Below, in pieces: positions 7,103-14,246 of a stretch of DNA of 40,806 nucleotides (its first letter is position 1; the number at the start of each line of letters is the position of its first letter). The translations under genes and the position numbers were made by a program. The notes under the pieces are model-generated. The model worked only from the letters and a program-made list of their open reading frames with translations, was not told where the DNA came from and searched no databases. Where the stretch lies: assembly GCA_946415705.1 (NCBI GenBank), contig CAMKTN010000021.1, positions 1-40,806 on the forward strand, given 5' to 3'. This DNA comes from an uncultured Prevotellaceae bacterium (GTDB taxonomy: Bacteria; Bacteroidota; Bacteroidia; Bacteroidales; Bacteroidaceae).

Positions 7103-7629
7103 TCTTCGGTGTCTGCCAGCAGACCGGCTTTCTTGGTGGTGAGTGCTTTGATGGCAGCCACGTCGGCATCAGAAAGCCCGATGGGCACTTCCTTCTTGAT
7201 GCTCTGCTTGAGCGAGATGAGCGTCTCGGTGGCGATGACGCCGGGAATCTCCTGCAGACGGTTGTTGAGGAGCTCCATGAGATGCGCATTATCGCGGGCA
7301 TAGAGTTTGATGAGCATCGTGTAAGGGCCGGTGGTGAAATGGCACTCCACAATCTCGGGAATCTTCTCGAACTCGCTCACCACATGTTTGTACATTGAGC
7401 CACGCTCCAGCGTGATTCCGACGTATGTGCAGGTGTTGTACCCGAGGGTCGTGGGGTTGACGTCGTAACCCGACCCTACGATGACACCGATATCCACCAG
7501 GCGCTGCACGCGCTGGTGAATGGCAGCGCGGGAGACACCGCATTCAGTGGCTACATCTTTAAAAGGAATGCGCGCGTTATGCGTGATGATCTCAAGGATT
7601 TTCTTATCAAGGCTGTCAATCTTTTCCAT
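7099..7629 (-). CDS. Lrp/AsnC-family transcriptional regulator
   Basis: The 176-residue protein starts MEKIDSLDKKILEII and carries the AsnC-type helix-turn-helix (about 5-60, including VSRAAIHQRVQRLVDIGVI). An RAM ligand-binding domain (about 65-145) and a short C-terminal tail follow. These regulators sense amino acids and act on peptide or amino-acid metabolism. The frame is open back to 7692, but a TACCTTTG promoter box at 7662-7669 lies inside that extension, so the ATG at 7629 is the true start. The four-base overlap with the downstream peptidase fusion makes that enzyme a likely regulatory target. Confidence 0.93.
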   Translation of the reverse strand: MEKIDSLDKKILEIITHNARIPFKDVATECGVSRAAIHQRVQRLVDIGVIVGSGYDVNPTTLGYNTCTYVGITLERGSMYKHVVSEFEKIPEIVECHFTTGPYTMLIKLYARDNAHLMELLNNRLQEIPGVIATETLISLKQSIKKEVPIGLSDADVAAIKALTTKKAGLLADTEE

Positions 7630-7661
7630 ATGCAATTGGGTTATTATGTCATTTTGCAACG

Positions 7662-7669
7662 CAAAGGTA
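7662..7669 (-). promoter_or_regulatory. Bacteroidetes -7 box for the lrp operon
   Basis: The minus strand reads TACCTTTG followed by GC, an exact TAnnTTTG match 32 bases upstream of the chosen lrp ATG. It decides the start codon, because the longer reading frame would begin upstream of the promoter. Confidence 0.75.
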
Positions 7670-7705
7670 GCGATTTTATCAACAACCGCCATCGTTTTTC
7701 ACAAA

Positions 7706-7740
7706 AAAATGACACCAAAGGGTCGCTTTGGTGTCATTTT
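7706..7740 (-). terminator. Intrinsic terminator of the FKBP operon
   Basis: Two perfect 15-base arms, AAAATGACACCAAAG and its complement, are separated by five bases. On the minus strand the hairpin is followed by a T-run (TTTTTTT), as expected for a terminator of leftward transcription. It lies 18 bases after the stop of the last FKBP gene and just upstream of the lrp promoter, so it insulates the two units. Confidence 0.9.
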
Positions 7741-7758
7741 GCGTGTATTTAGTCAACT

Positions 7759-8649
7759 TTACTTGACAATCTCCAGCAATTCCACGGTAAAGATGAGCGT
7801 GGAGAAGGGCGGAATCTTGCCGGCTTCACGTTCGCCGTAGCCGAGGTTCTGGGGGACATAGATGACCCACTTGGAGCCCACGGGCATCATCGTGAGTGCC
7901 TCCGTCCAACCCTTGATGACCTGGTTGCAGGCGAAGGTGGCAGGCTGGTTGCGCTTGTAGCTGCTGTCGAAGACGGTGCCGTCGATGAGCGTGCCTTCGT
8001 AGTTCACCTTCACCTTGTCGGTGGCCTTCGGCGTCTCACCGGTACCGGCGACCAGCACCTTGTACTGCAGGCCGCTCTCGGTGGTCTTCACGCTGTCCTT
8101 CTTGGCGTTGGCAGCGAGGAAGGCTTCGCCATCGGTGCGGTTTTTGCCGTACTTGGCTTCCATCTGCACCTTGTGGTAGTACTCCATCTGCTTGGAGGCC
8201 ACCGCCTGTGCGCTGTCCGCGGAGATGGTGGCGTTGCCGGCGATGGCAGCACGGAAACCTTCGATGAAACGGGCTTTATTGAGCAAATCCACGGAATCGT
8301 TGATCTGCTTGTTCACCTGCGGCACAATCTGGCTCTCCACCTGCTGGCGGATCTCCTTGCCGGCGATGTAAGCCTTCATCTGCTTCGCAGCCTCATCGAG
8401 GGTGGGGTCATCGAAGCCGCTGAGGAAATGATTGACATAGGCGGTATCGACGCCCATGCGCTGGGTCAGATAGTTCATCAGACCGTTGGTCTGCGCGATG
8501 CCAAAGGCATAGCTGAAGTCGGACATCGGGATGGTGTCCACCTTCTCAGCCACCACGGCCTTCTTGCTCTTCTTCACCTTCTTGGCGGCACTGGCGTTGA
8601 CGCACACCAGCATGCCAAGAATGATGATCACCAAACGTGTTGCTTTCAT
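7759..8649 (-). CDS. Exported FKBP-type peptidyl-prolyl isomerase
   Basis: The 296-residue protein begins with a signal peptide (hydrophobic [16 protein letters not shown], cleavage near residue 22) followed by a Lys-rich stretch. A helical FKBP_N-type dimerisation domain covers about 40-180, and an FKBP_C catalytic domain covers about the last 100 residues with [34 protein letters not shown] and [12 protein letters not shown]. It resembles FkpA/Mip-type foldases, which assist protein folding in the periplasm. No Cys lipobox is present, so it is probably soluble in the periplasm. It starts 15 bases after the previous FKBP gene and is the last gene of the operon. Confidence 0.93.
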   Translation of the reverse strand: MKATRLVIIILGMLVCVNASAAKKVKKSKKAVVAEKVDTIPMSDFSYAFGIAQTNGLMNYLTQRMGVDTAYVNHFLSGFDDPTLDEAAKQMKAYIAGKEIRQQVESQIVPQVNKQINDSVDLLNKARFIEGFRAAIAGNATISADSAQAVASKQMEYYHKVQMEAKYGKNRTDGEAFLAANAKKDSVKTTESGLQYKVLVAGTGETPKATDKVKVNYEGTLIDGTVFDSSYKRNQPATFACNQVIKGWTEALTMMPVGSKWVIYVPQNLGYGEREAGKIPPFSTLIFTVELLEIVK

Positions 8650-8664
8650 GATAGCAGATGACTA

Positions 8665-9528
8665 TTACTTTTCAATTTCGAGCAGCTCGATGGTGAAGGT
8701 CAGCGCACTGAAGGGCTTGATGTTGCCCATGTCCTGAGCGCCGTATGCCTGATCCTGGGGGATATAGACAATCCACTTGGAACCCACAGGCATCGTGGTG
8801 AGGGCGGCCTTGAAGCCGGGGATGACCTGATTGGCACGGAAGGTGGTGGGGTCGTTCTCGAGATTGCTGTCGAAGACGGTGCCGTCGATGAGCTTACCCT
8901 CGTAGTGCACCTTCACGCGGCAGGTGTCAGCGGCGACCTCGCCGTTACCCTCGGTGATGACCTCGTAGTACACACCGTTGCCGAGCTCCTGAATACCTTC
9001 CTTCTTGGCGATGTTAGCCATGAACTCCTCACCGGCAGCCTTGTTCTCAGCGAAAGCCTTGGCGCGAGCGTTCTCGCGGATGCTCTCCATACGGGTCTGC
9101 ACATACATATTGGCAGAGTCGAGGCTCATCACCTTGTCATTGCCAGCCACAGCAGCCATGAAGCCTGCATAGACGTTGTCCTCGTTGACGGTCTGTGTGG
9201 AGTCGTTGCCGAAGATCATCTGGTTGATGTTCTGGAGCATACCTTGACTCACCTGCTGACCAATCTGGATACCAGCGTAGTAGGCTGCCTTGCCCTTATC
9301 GTCGGAGCTCTTGATGCCCTCGCGGAAGCCCTTCAGGAACTCTTCCACATAAGTGGTGTCCACGCCCATGCGCATGGCCAGGTAATCCTTCAGACCCTGT
9401 GTCTGGCTCATGCCGATGGCATAGCTGAGGGTGTCGATGTCAGTTTTCAGGTTGGCGCTGGGGCCACCGTTGCAAGAGGCCATGACCATTGCCAAAGCCA
9501 CTGCGAAGATTGCGGAAATCTTTTTCAT
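8665..9528 (-). CDS. FKBP-type peptidyl-prolyl isomerase lipoprotein
   Basis: The 287-residue protein has a lipoprotein signal with lipobox VMASC (Cys near residue 19). It has the same two-part build as its neighbour: an N-terminal helical FKBP_N region and a C-terminal FKBP_C domain with [32 protein letters not shown] and YIPQDQAYGAQ. The residues after the Cys are NGG, with no obvious surface-export signal, so membrane-anchored periplasmic folding activity is the simplest reading. It is the middle gene of three FKBP genes on the same strand and probably arose by duplication. Confidence 0.93.
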   Translation of the reverse strand: MKKISAIFAVALAMVMASCNGGPSANLKTDIDTLSYAIGMSQTQGLKDYLAMRMGVDTTYVEEFLKGFREGIKSSDDKGKAAYYAGIQIGQQVSQGMLQNINQMIFGNDSTQTVNEDNVYAGFMAAVAGNDKVMSLDSANMYVQTRMESIRENARAKAFAENKAAGEEFMANIAKKEGIQELGNGVYYEVITEGNGEVAADTCRVKVHYEGKLIDGTVFDSNLENDPTTFRANQVIPGFKAALTTMPVGSKWIVYIPQDQAYGAQDMGNIKPFSALTFTIELLEIEK

Positions 9529-9560
9529 TTTGCTTTTTTATTGTTTAGGAATTAATGATG

Positions 9561-9614
9561 GGGCTTATTGGGCCTATTGGCCTTATAGGTCTTATGGGGC
9601 CTATGGGCCTTAAA
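9561..9614. repeat. GGSCTTATT-type 9-bp tandem repeat between two FKBP genes
   Basis: Six 9-base units (GGGCTTATT, GGGCCTATT, GGCCTTATA, GGTCTTATG, GGGCCTATG, GGCCTTAAA) fill the gap. The last unit contains the stop codon of the upstream FKBP gene (9610-9612). Confidence 0.9.
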
Positions 9615-10194
9615 GGACTTTAATGAGTTCCACGTCGAAGATCAGCGTGGCGTATGGAGGAATGCTGCTGCCGGCACCGCGCTCGCCATAACCCAGCAGA
9701 TAGGGAATGAAGAAGCGGTACTTGCTGCCTTCCTTCATGAGCTGCACGCCCTCGGTCCAACCCGGGATGACGCCGTTGAGGGGGAAGTCGGCGGGTTCGC
9801 CGCGCTGGTAGCTGCTGTCGAAGACGGAACCGTTGATGAGTGTGCCCTCATAGTGGCAGCGCACCTTGTCCGTAGCCTTGGGGCTGCGACCCGTACCTTC
9901 CGTGAGTACCTGGTACTGCAGACCGCTCTTGGTGGTGATGACACCCTCTTTCTTGGCGTTGGCCTCCAGGAAAGCCTTGCCCTCGGCGATAGCGCCCTTG
10001 GCCTGTTCGCGAGCCTGCGCGTCGAAAAACTCGTTGAGGAGTGTCTGAGCCTCGCGATGCGTCATCGCCAGCTCGCCGTCGCTGAGCACGTCACAGATGC
10101 TCTTCGTGAAATCCTGAACGTTGAAGTCGGAGATCCCCATGCTCTTCAGTTGCTGACCGATGCCGAGGCCCAATGCATAACTAATTTTGTTCAT
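9610..10194 (-). CDS. Cytoplasmic FKBP-type peptidyl-prolyl isomerase (FklB-like)
   Basis: The 194-residue protein lacks a signal peptide and starts directly in the FKBP_N region (MNKISYALGLGIGQQLKSMG), like FklB. An acidic/Ala-rich helical linker follows. The FKBP_C domain has VRCHYEGTLINGSVFDSSY, GWTEGVQLMKEGSKY and IPYLLGYGERGAG. It is the first gene of the FKBP operon, about 30 bases downstream of a TACCTTTG box. With the two downstream genes this gives one isomerase each for cytoplasm, membrane anchor and periplasm. Confidence 0.93.
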   Translation of the reverse strand: MNKISYALGLGIGQQLKSMGISDFNVQDFTKSICDVLSDGELAMTHREAQTLLNEFFDAQAREQAKGAIAEGKAFLEANAKKEGVITTKSGLQYQVLTEGTGRSPKATDKVRCHYEGTLINGSVFDSSYQRGEPADFPLNGVIPGWTEGVQLMKEGSKYRFFIPYLLGYGERGAGSSIPPYATLIFDVELIKVL

Positions 10195-10224
10195 GTTTTT
10201 GTCGTTCTATTTGCAAATCGGGCG

Positions 10225-10232
10225 CAAAGGTA
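10225..10232 (-). promoter_or_regulatory. Bacteroidetes -7 box for the FKBP operon
   Basis: The minus strand reads TACCTTTG followed by CGC, about 30 bases upstream of the first FKBP start. It overlaps the left arm of an 18-bp inverted repeat shared with the divergent sirtuin promoter. Confidence 0.8.
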
Positions 10233-10311
10233 AGCATTATTTACGATAAAATGATTCAAAACTATCAATAAAATCGCGCATGAGACATTGTAAATCGTAA
10301 ATAATGCTTAC
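10230..10311. promoter_or_regulatory. Mirror-symmetric divergent promoter region (18-bp inverted repeat)
   Basis: The arm GTAAGCATTATTTACGAT at 10230-10247 recurs as its exact reverse complement at 10294-10311, with 46 bases between. Each arm abuts and partly overlaps the -7 box of one divergent gene (FKBP leftward, sirtuin rightward). The arms could be binding sites for one regulator acting on both promoters, or a cruciform-forming repeat. Confidence 0.8.
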
Positions 10312-10316
10312 TTTTG
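10309..10316 (+). promoter_or_regulatory. Bacteroidetes -7 box for the sirtuin gene
   Basis: TACTTTTG followed by CCC is an exact TAnnTTTG match 13 bases before the ATG at 10330. The leader is therefore very short, which favours 10330 or the in-frame ATG at 10339 as start. Confidence 0.8.
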
Positions 10317-10329
10317 CCCTTGCTAAACA

Positions 10330-11037
10330 ATGAAAACAATGAAAAAAGTGGTCATTCTTACCGGTGCTGGCATGTCAGCCGAGAGCGGCATCAGCACCTT
10401 CCGGGACTCCGGCGGACTGTGGGAACAACACCGCGTGGAGGACGTGGCAACCATCGAGGGCTACCAGCGTAACCCCGAGCTCGTCATCAATTTCTACAAC
10501 GAACGGCGCCGCCAGCTGCCCCTCGTGAAGCCCTGCCGCGGGCACGAGCTCGTGGCGGCGCTGGAGAAGGATTTCGATGTCACGGTCATCACACAGAATG
10601 TCGATGACCTCCACGAGCGTGCCGGCTCCACACATGTCATTCACCTGCATGGCGAACTGATGAAAGCCACCTCCTCATGGGCGCCCAACGACCCCAGGCA
10701 AATCATCACCCTGCCCCCCGACCAACTCGACATACACATGGGCGACACCGCTGCCGACGGCAGCCAGCTCAGGCCCTTTATCGTGTGGTTCGGCGAGGCC
10801 GTGCCCGAGATTGAGCGCGCTGCCGAGGAGTCCTCGCGGGCTGACATCTATGTCGTCATCGGCACCAGCCTCAACGTCTATCCCGCCGCCGGACTCGTGC
10901 AGTTCGTGCCCGACGAGGCACCCATCTACCTCATCGACCCCAAGGAGGTGCCCTGGTCCTCCACCCACCGCTTCCACCATATCCGCAAAGGCGCCTCCGA
11001 AGGCATGGAAGAGCTGATAACGCTCCTTCAACCTTAA
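10330..11037 (+). CDS. Sir2-family NAD-dependent protein deacylase (CobB-like, class III)
   Basis: The 235-residue sirtuin carries GAGMSAESGISTFRDSGGLW, TQNVDDLHERAG with the catalytic HLHGE after it, and GTSLNVYPAAG. The pocket pair Tyr-x2-Arg in FYNERR matches the CobB/SIRT5 type that removes acidic acyl groups such as succinyl as well as acetyl. The zinc-ribbon cysteines expected between HLHGE and IVWFGE are absent; that segment has no Cys. An alternative start is the ATG at 10339, which begins right at KKVVILTGAG. It is the first gene of a rightward series with a nucleoside kinase and a Fur-type regulator, divergent from the FKBP operon. Confidence 0.93.
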   Translation: MKTMKKVVILTGAGMSAESGISTFRDSGGLWEQHRVEDVATIEGYQRNPELVINFYNERRRQLPLVKPCRGHELVAALEKDFDVTVITQNVDDLHERAGSTHVIHLHGELMKATSSWAPNDPRQIITLPPDQLDIHMGDTAADGSQLRPFIVWFGEAVPEIERAAEESSRADIYVVIGTSLNVYPAAGLVQFVPDEAPIYLIDPKEVPWSSTHRFHHIRKGASEGMEELITLLQP

Positions 11038-11090
11038 ACCCTCAACGATAAACGATAACCCATAAACGATAAACCCTCAACCATACCCCC
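11038..11090. repeat. AACGATAA-type short repeat between the sirtuin and nucleoside kinase genes
   Basis: Three copies of AAACGATAA-like sequence and two of ACCCTCAAC lie between the sirtuin stop and the next start. The repeat begins right after the stop codon. Confidence 0.6.
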
Positions 11091-11095
11091 AAAAA

Positions 11096-12082
11096 ATGTC
11101 TCCCAAGATAGAAGCCGTCATGGCGGAATACCGCCAATGGCAGGAAATCGTGAAACTGAACACCGTGGCAGACCTGAACACCGCCGTGCGTGCCGGCTAT
11201 GCCCCGTTCATCATCCAAGTCACCGAGGCCCTGCAGGAGCGCCGCTTCGCTGCCGTGGCCGATGAGATATGCACATCCGGCAAGCGTCTGGTGCTGCTGG
11301 CAGGACCCAGCAGCAGCGGCAAGACGACGACCAGCAAGCGCCTGGCCATTCAGCTGGGAGCCTGCGGGCTCAAGCCCCACACGCTCTCCATGGATGACTA
11401 TTTCCTCAACCGCGAGCAGACGCCGCGCGATGAGAAAGGCGACTACGACTTCGAATGTCTGCAGGCGCTGGACGTGCCCTTCTTCAACGAACAGCTCTCC
11501 AACCTGCTGGCGGGCAGGACCGTGGAGCTGCCGCGCTATGACTTCCAGTCGGGTTGCCGCACCGCTAGCGGTAAGCAGCTGACGCTCCACGACCACGACG
11601 TGCTCATCGTGGAAGGTATCCACGCCCTCAACCCCGACCTCACGCCACAGATCCCCGACGACATCAAGTTCCGGCTCTATGTCTCGGCACTCACCACCAT
11701 ACAACTCGACGAACAGCGCCGCATCTCCACCTCCGACAACCGCCTCCTGCGCCGTATTATCCGCGACCAGCAGTTCCGCGGCTACTCGGCAGAGGAGACC
11801 ATCCGCCGCTGGCCCAGCGTGCGTGCCGGCGAAGAGAAATGGATCTTCCCCTTCCAGGAGAACTGCAACCGCATGATCAACAGCGCCCTGCTCTATGAGC
11901 TGGCCGTGCTGCGTAACTATGTAATGCCCATTCTGGAGAAGGTGCCCGTTGATGTTCCCGAATACGAGGAGGCACTGCGCCTGCGCTCGCTCGTGGGCTT
12001 CTTCGAACCCATCCAAGACCATGACATCCCGCCCACCTCGCTCCTGCGCGAGTTCCTGGGAGGCTCAAGCTTCACCTACTAA
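11096..12082 (+). CDS. Uridine kinase-like nucleoside kinase, short form
   Basis: The 328-residue P-loop kinase has GPSSSGKTTTSKRLA (Walker A, about 77-91), the uridine-kinase block SMDDYFLNREQTPRD, and VLIVEGIHALNP. It belongs to the Bacteroidetes nucleoside kinase family related to uridine kinase/phosphoribulokinase. As I recall, typical members are about 550 residues, with an N-terminal TGS and threonyl-tRNA-synthetase-like region before the kinase. Here only about 60 residues precede the P-loop, and the stretch upstream is a short repeat and then the sirtuin gene, so the N-terminal domains are genuinely missing. Phosphorylation of uridine or another nucleoside is inferred from the family. 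Its stop overlaps the start of the next gene by one base. Confidence 0.85.
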   Translation: MSPKIEAVMAEYRQWQEIVKLNTVADLNTAVRAGYAPFIIQVTEALQERRFAAVADEICTSGKRLVLLAGPSSSGKTTTSKRLAIQLGACGLKPHTLSMDDYFLNREQTPRDEKGDYDFECLQALDVPFFNEQLSNLLAGRTVELPRYDFQSGCRTASGKQLTLHDHDVLIVEGIHALNPDLTPQIPDDIKFRLYVSALTTIQLDEQRRISTSDNRLLRRIIRDQQFRGYSAEETIRRWPSVRAGEEKWIFPFQENCNRMINSALLYELAVLRNYVMPILEKVPVDVPEYEEALRLRSLVGFFEPIQDHDIPPTSLLREFLGGSSFTY

Positions 12083-12498
12083 TGAAGGCAGAGGACTATA
12101 CCAGTAAGCTGGAGAGCCGCGGGGTGAAACCCACCTCCACGCGCCTGCTCGTCTTTCGCGCACTTGCGGAGCACCACCACGCCCTGTCGCTGCGCGAGCT
12201 GGACGACGTGCTGGACACCGTGGACCGCTCCACCATCTTCCGCACCCTCACCCTGCTCTTGGAGCACCACCTGGTACACGCCATTGAGGACGGCACCGGC
12301 GTTGCCAAATACGAGGTCTGCGAGGGGCATGAGGACTGCTCGCTCGACGACCAACACATTCATTTCTACTGTCTTCGCTGCCACCGCACTTACTGTTTCC
12401 ACACGATACATATCCCCACGATACAGCTCCCCGAGGGCTACACGATGGAGGGTGTCAACTATCTCGTCAAAGGCATCTGCCAGAGGTGTAATGGATAA
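12082..12498 (+). CDS. Fur-family metal-dependent transcriptional regulator
   Basis: The 138-residue protein has the Fur winged-helix domain (VKPTSTRLLVFRAL ... VDRSTIFRTLTLLLEHHLV), the metal-site HIHFYCLRC motif, and two Cys pairs (C97/C100 and C133/C136) for structural zinc. Whether it senses iron, zinc or peroxide cannot be decided from sequence; the compact size and C-terminal CQRC resemble Zur-like members. The ATG overlaps the kinase stop (TAATG), so the two are probably translationally coupled. The stop codon lies within the first unit of a long AATGGAYAA tandem repeat. Confidence 0.92.
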   Translation: MKAEDYTSKLESRGVKPTSTRLLVFRALAEHHHALSLRELDDVLDTVDRSTIFRTLTLLLEHHLVHAIEDGTGVAKYEVCEGHEDCSLDDQHIHFYCLRCHRTYCFHTIHIPTIQLPEGYTMEGVNYLVKGICQRCNG

Positions 12499-12704
12499 TG
12501 GACAATGGACAATGGACAATGGACAATGGATAATGGACAATGGACAATGGATAATGGACAATGGACAATGGACAATGGACAATGGATAATGGATAATGGA
12601 CAATGGACAATGGACAATGGACAATGGATAATGGACAATGGACAATGGACAATGGACAATTGACAATGGATAATGGATAATGGATAATGGACAATGGTTA
12701 ATGG
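12490..12704. repeat. AATGGACAA/AATGGATAA 9-bp tandem repeat array
   Basis: About 24 contiguous 9-base units alternate irregularly between AATGGACAA and AATGGATAA. The array starts at the last sense codons of the Fur-type gene, whose TAA stop is part of the first unit. It is not a CRISPR array: there are no spacers. The unit length keeps reading frames open on both strands, which produces artefactual ORFs. The same 9-mer occurs inside the large secreted protein gene at 18541-18574. Confidence 0.95.
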
Positions 12705-12720
12705 TCAAATAGCATCTTTC

Positions 12721-12752
12721 AATATTTCAATATTTCAATATTTCAATATTTC
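12721..12752. repeat. AATATTTC 8-bp tandem repeat before trkH
   Basis: Four perfect copies of AATATTTC precede the trkH start by eight bases. This repeat follows the 9-bp array directly, so the whole gap between the Fur-type gene and trkH consists of repeat sequence. Confidence 0.92.
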
Positions 12753-12760
12753 ACCACACC

Positions 12761-14218
12761 GTGATAAACTGGAAGATTATATGGAAGATCATCGGTCAGC
12801 TGCTTTGCCTTGAAGCAGCGATCATGCTGGGCTGTTGTGTGATGTCCATCTGCTACGGCGAGGATGACACCTATGCCTTCGCCATCTCCGTGGCTACGAC
12901 CTTCCTCACGGGCTGCGCCCTCCACTACATCGGACACCGCTCCTCACCCTCCATGTCGCGCCGCGACTCCTTCCTCGTCGTGACGCTCGTGTGGATCATC
13001 TTCAGCCTCTTCGGCTGCTTCCCCTTCTACCTCAGCGGCTATGTCCCCACCATCACCGATGCCTACTTCGAGACCATCTCCGGCTTCACCACCACCGGCG
13101 CATCGCTCATCGACGACGTAGAACGCCTGCCCCATGCGCTGCTCTTCTGGCGCAGCCTCACGCAGTGGGTCGGCGGCTTGGGGATCGTCTTCTTCACCAT
13201 CGCCATCATCCCGTCGCTCGTCGGCGGTAGCGTCAAGGTGTTCTCGGCCGAGGCCACAGGCCCCATGCGCGTCAAGATGCACCCCCGACTGAGCACACAG
13301 GGCCACTGGATCTGGGGCATCTACTCCTTCCTCACCATCGTCTGCGCCGTCTGCTTCTACTTCGAAGGCATGGACATCTTCGACAGCATCAACTACGCGA
13401 TGACGGTCACCGCCACCGGAGGCTTCGCCACCCATAATGCCAGCACGGGCTACTTCCACAGTGTGGCCATCGACTACACCGCCATCCTCTTCATGTTCCT
13501 GTGCGGCACCAGCTTCACCCTGCTCTACCTCACCATCTTCAAGTATCGCTTCCGCGAGTTCCTGAAGAACACGGAGTTCAAGTTCTACTGCGGCACCATT
13601 CTCGTGTGTACGGCGCTGATCATGTTCATCCTGATGCGCTCCTGCCACTATCGCATCGACAGCGCCCTGCGCTCCAGCCTCTTCCAGGTCGTCTCCTTCC
13701 TCACCACCACCGGTGTCTTCAACGACGATGCGGGGCAGTGGCCGCATCTCACGTGGGTCATCCTCACTGTGTGCATGTTCATCGGCGGCTGCTCCGGCTC
13801 CACCAGCGGCGGCTTCAAATGCATTCGTTTTGTCATGCTGTGGAAGGTGGTGCGCAATGAGATACGCCGCATCCTGCACCCCAGCGCCATCCTGCCCGTG
13901 CGCATCAATGGCGTCACCGCCTCCTACGAGAACCAGCTGCGGCTCTTTGCCTTCTTCGCCTCCTACGTGCTGATGTGCCTCTTCGTCTATTTCATTATGA
14001 TGATCCTGGGTATCGACAGCACCAACGCCTTCACCATCGCCTTCAGCTGCGCCAGCAACGTAGGCCCCACCCTCGGCTTGGAGATTGGCCCTACGATGTC
14101 CTGGAACCATCTGCCCTATGTCGTCAAATGGCTCCTCTCCCTGCTCATGCTCATGGGACGTCTGGAAATCCTCTCCGTCCTCGTCCTCTTCACCCGCAGC
14201 TTCTGGAAGGATAAGTAA
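12761..14218 (+). CDS. trkH: TrkH-family potassium uptake protein
   Basis: The 485-residue inner membrane protein has the four pore-loop repeats of the TrkH/KtrB family. They are recognisable at SGFTTTGAS, TATGGFATHNAS, FLTTTGVFNDD and ASNVGPTLG, each carrying the selectivity-filter glycine, with about ten membrane helices around them. It conducts K+ (and possibly Na+) into the cell and normally needs a TrkA/KtrA regulatory subunit, which is not in this window. The start is a GTG at 12761 just after the AATATTTC repeat; no ATG gives a full N-terminus. It is the last gene of the rightward block and converges on the radical SAM gene. Confidence 0.95.
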   Translation: MINWKIIWKIIGQLLCLEAAIMLGCCVMSICYGEDDTYAFAISVATTFLTGCALHYIGHRSSPSMSRRDSFLVVTLVWIIFSLFGCFPFYLSGYVPTITDAYFETISGFTTTGASLIDDVERLPHALLFWRSLTQWVGGLGIVFFTIAIIPSLVGGSVKVFSAEATGPMRVKMHPRLSTQGHWIWGIYSFLTIVCAVCFYFEGMDIFDSINYAMTVTATGGFATHNASTGYFHSVAIDYTAILFMFLCGTSFTLLYLTIFKYRFREFLKNTEFKFYCGTILVCTALIMFILMRSCHYRIDSALRSSLFQVVSFLTTTGVFNDDAGQWPHLTWVILTVCMFIGGCSGSTSGGFKCIRFVMLWKVVRNEIRRILHPSAILPVRINGVTASYENQLRLFAFFASYVLMCLFVYFIMMILGIDSTNAFTIAFSCASNVGPTLGLEIGPTMSWNHLPYVVKWLLSLLMLMGRLEILSVLVLFTRSFWKDK

Positions 14219-14246
14219 GAGTTCAAAAGTTCAAGAGTTCAAGGGG
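14219..14246. repeat. GTTCAA-type short repeat between trkH and the radical SAM gene
   Basis: Three copies of GAGTTCAA/AAGTTCAA-like sequence begin at the trkH stop codon and fill the 28-base gap to the convergent radical SAM gene. No terminator hairpin was seen here. Confidence 0.5.

Noticed and set aside
11042..12022. A 326-codon ORF antisense to the nucleoside kinase gene
   Set aside because: The kinase frame has a Walker A motif and uridine kinase signatures; the antisense frame has none.
12490..12704. Possible CRISPR array
   Set aside because: Units are contiguous 9-mers with no spacers and no cas genes nearby.
12079..12708. A 209-codon minus-strand ORF across the Fur-type gene and the 9-mer array
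   Set aside because: Half of it is repeated SIVHCPL-type translation of the 9-bp array and the rest is antisense to the Fur-type gene. It is an artefact of a stop-free repeat.
12944..14110. A 388-codon ORF antisense to trkH
   Set aside because: The plus-strand frame has clear TrkH pore motifs. The antisense frame is rich in Glu/Asp/His/Gly from GC-biased complementary codons and has no family features.
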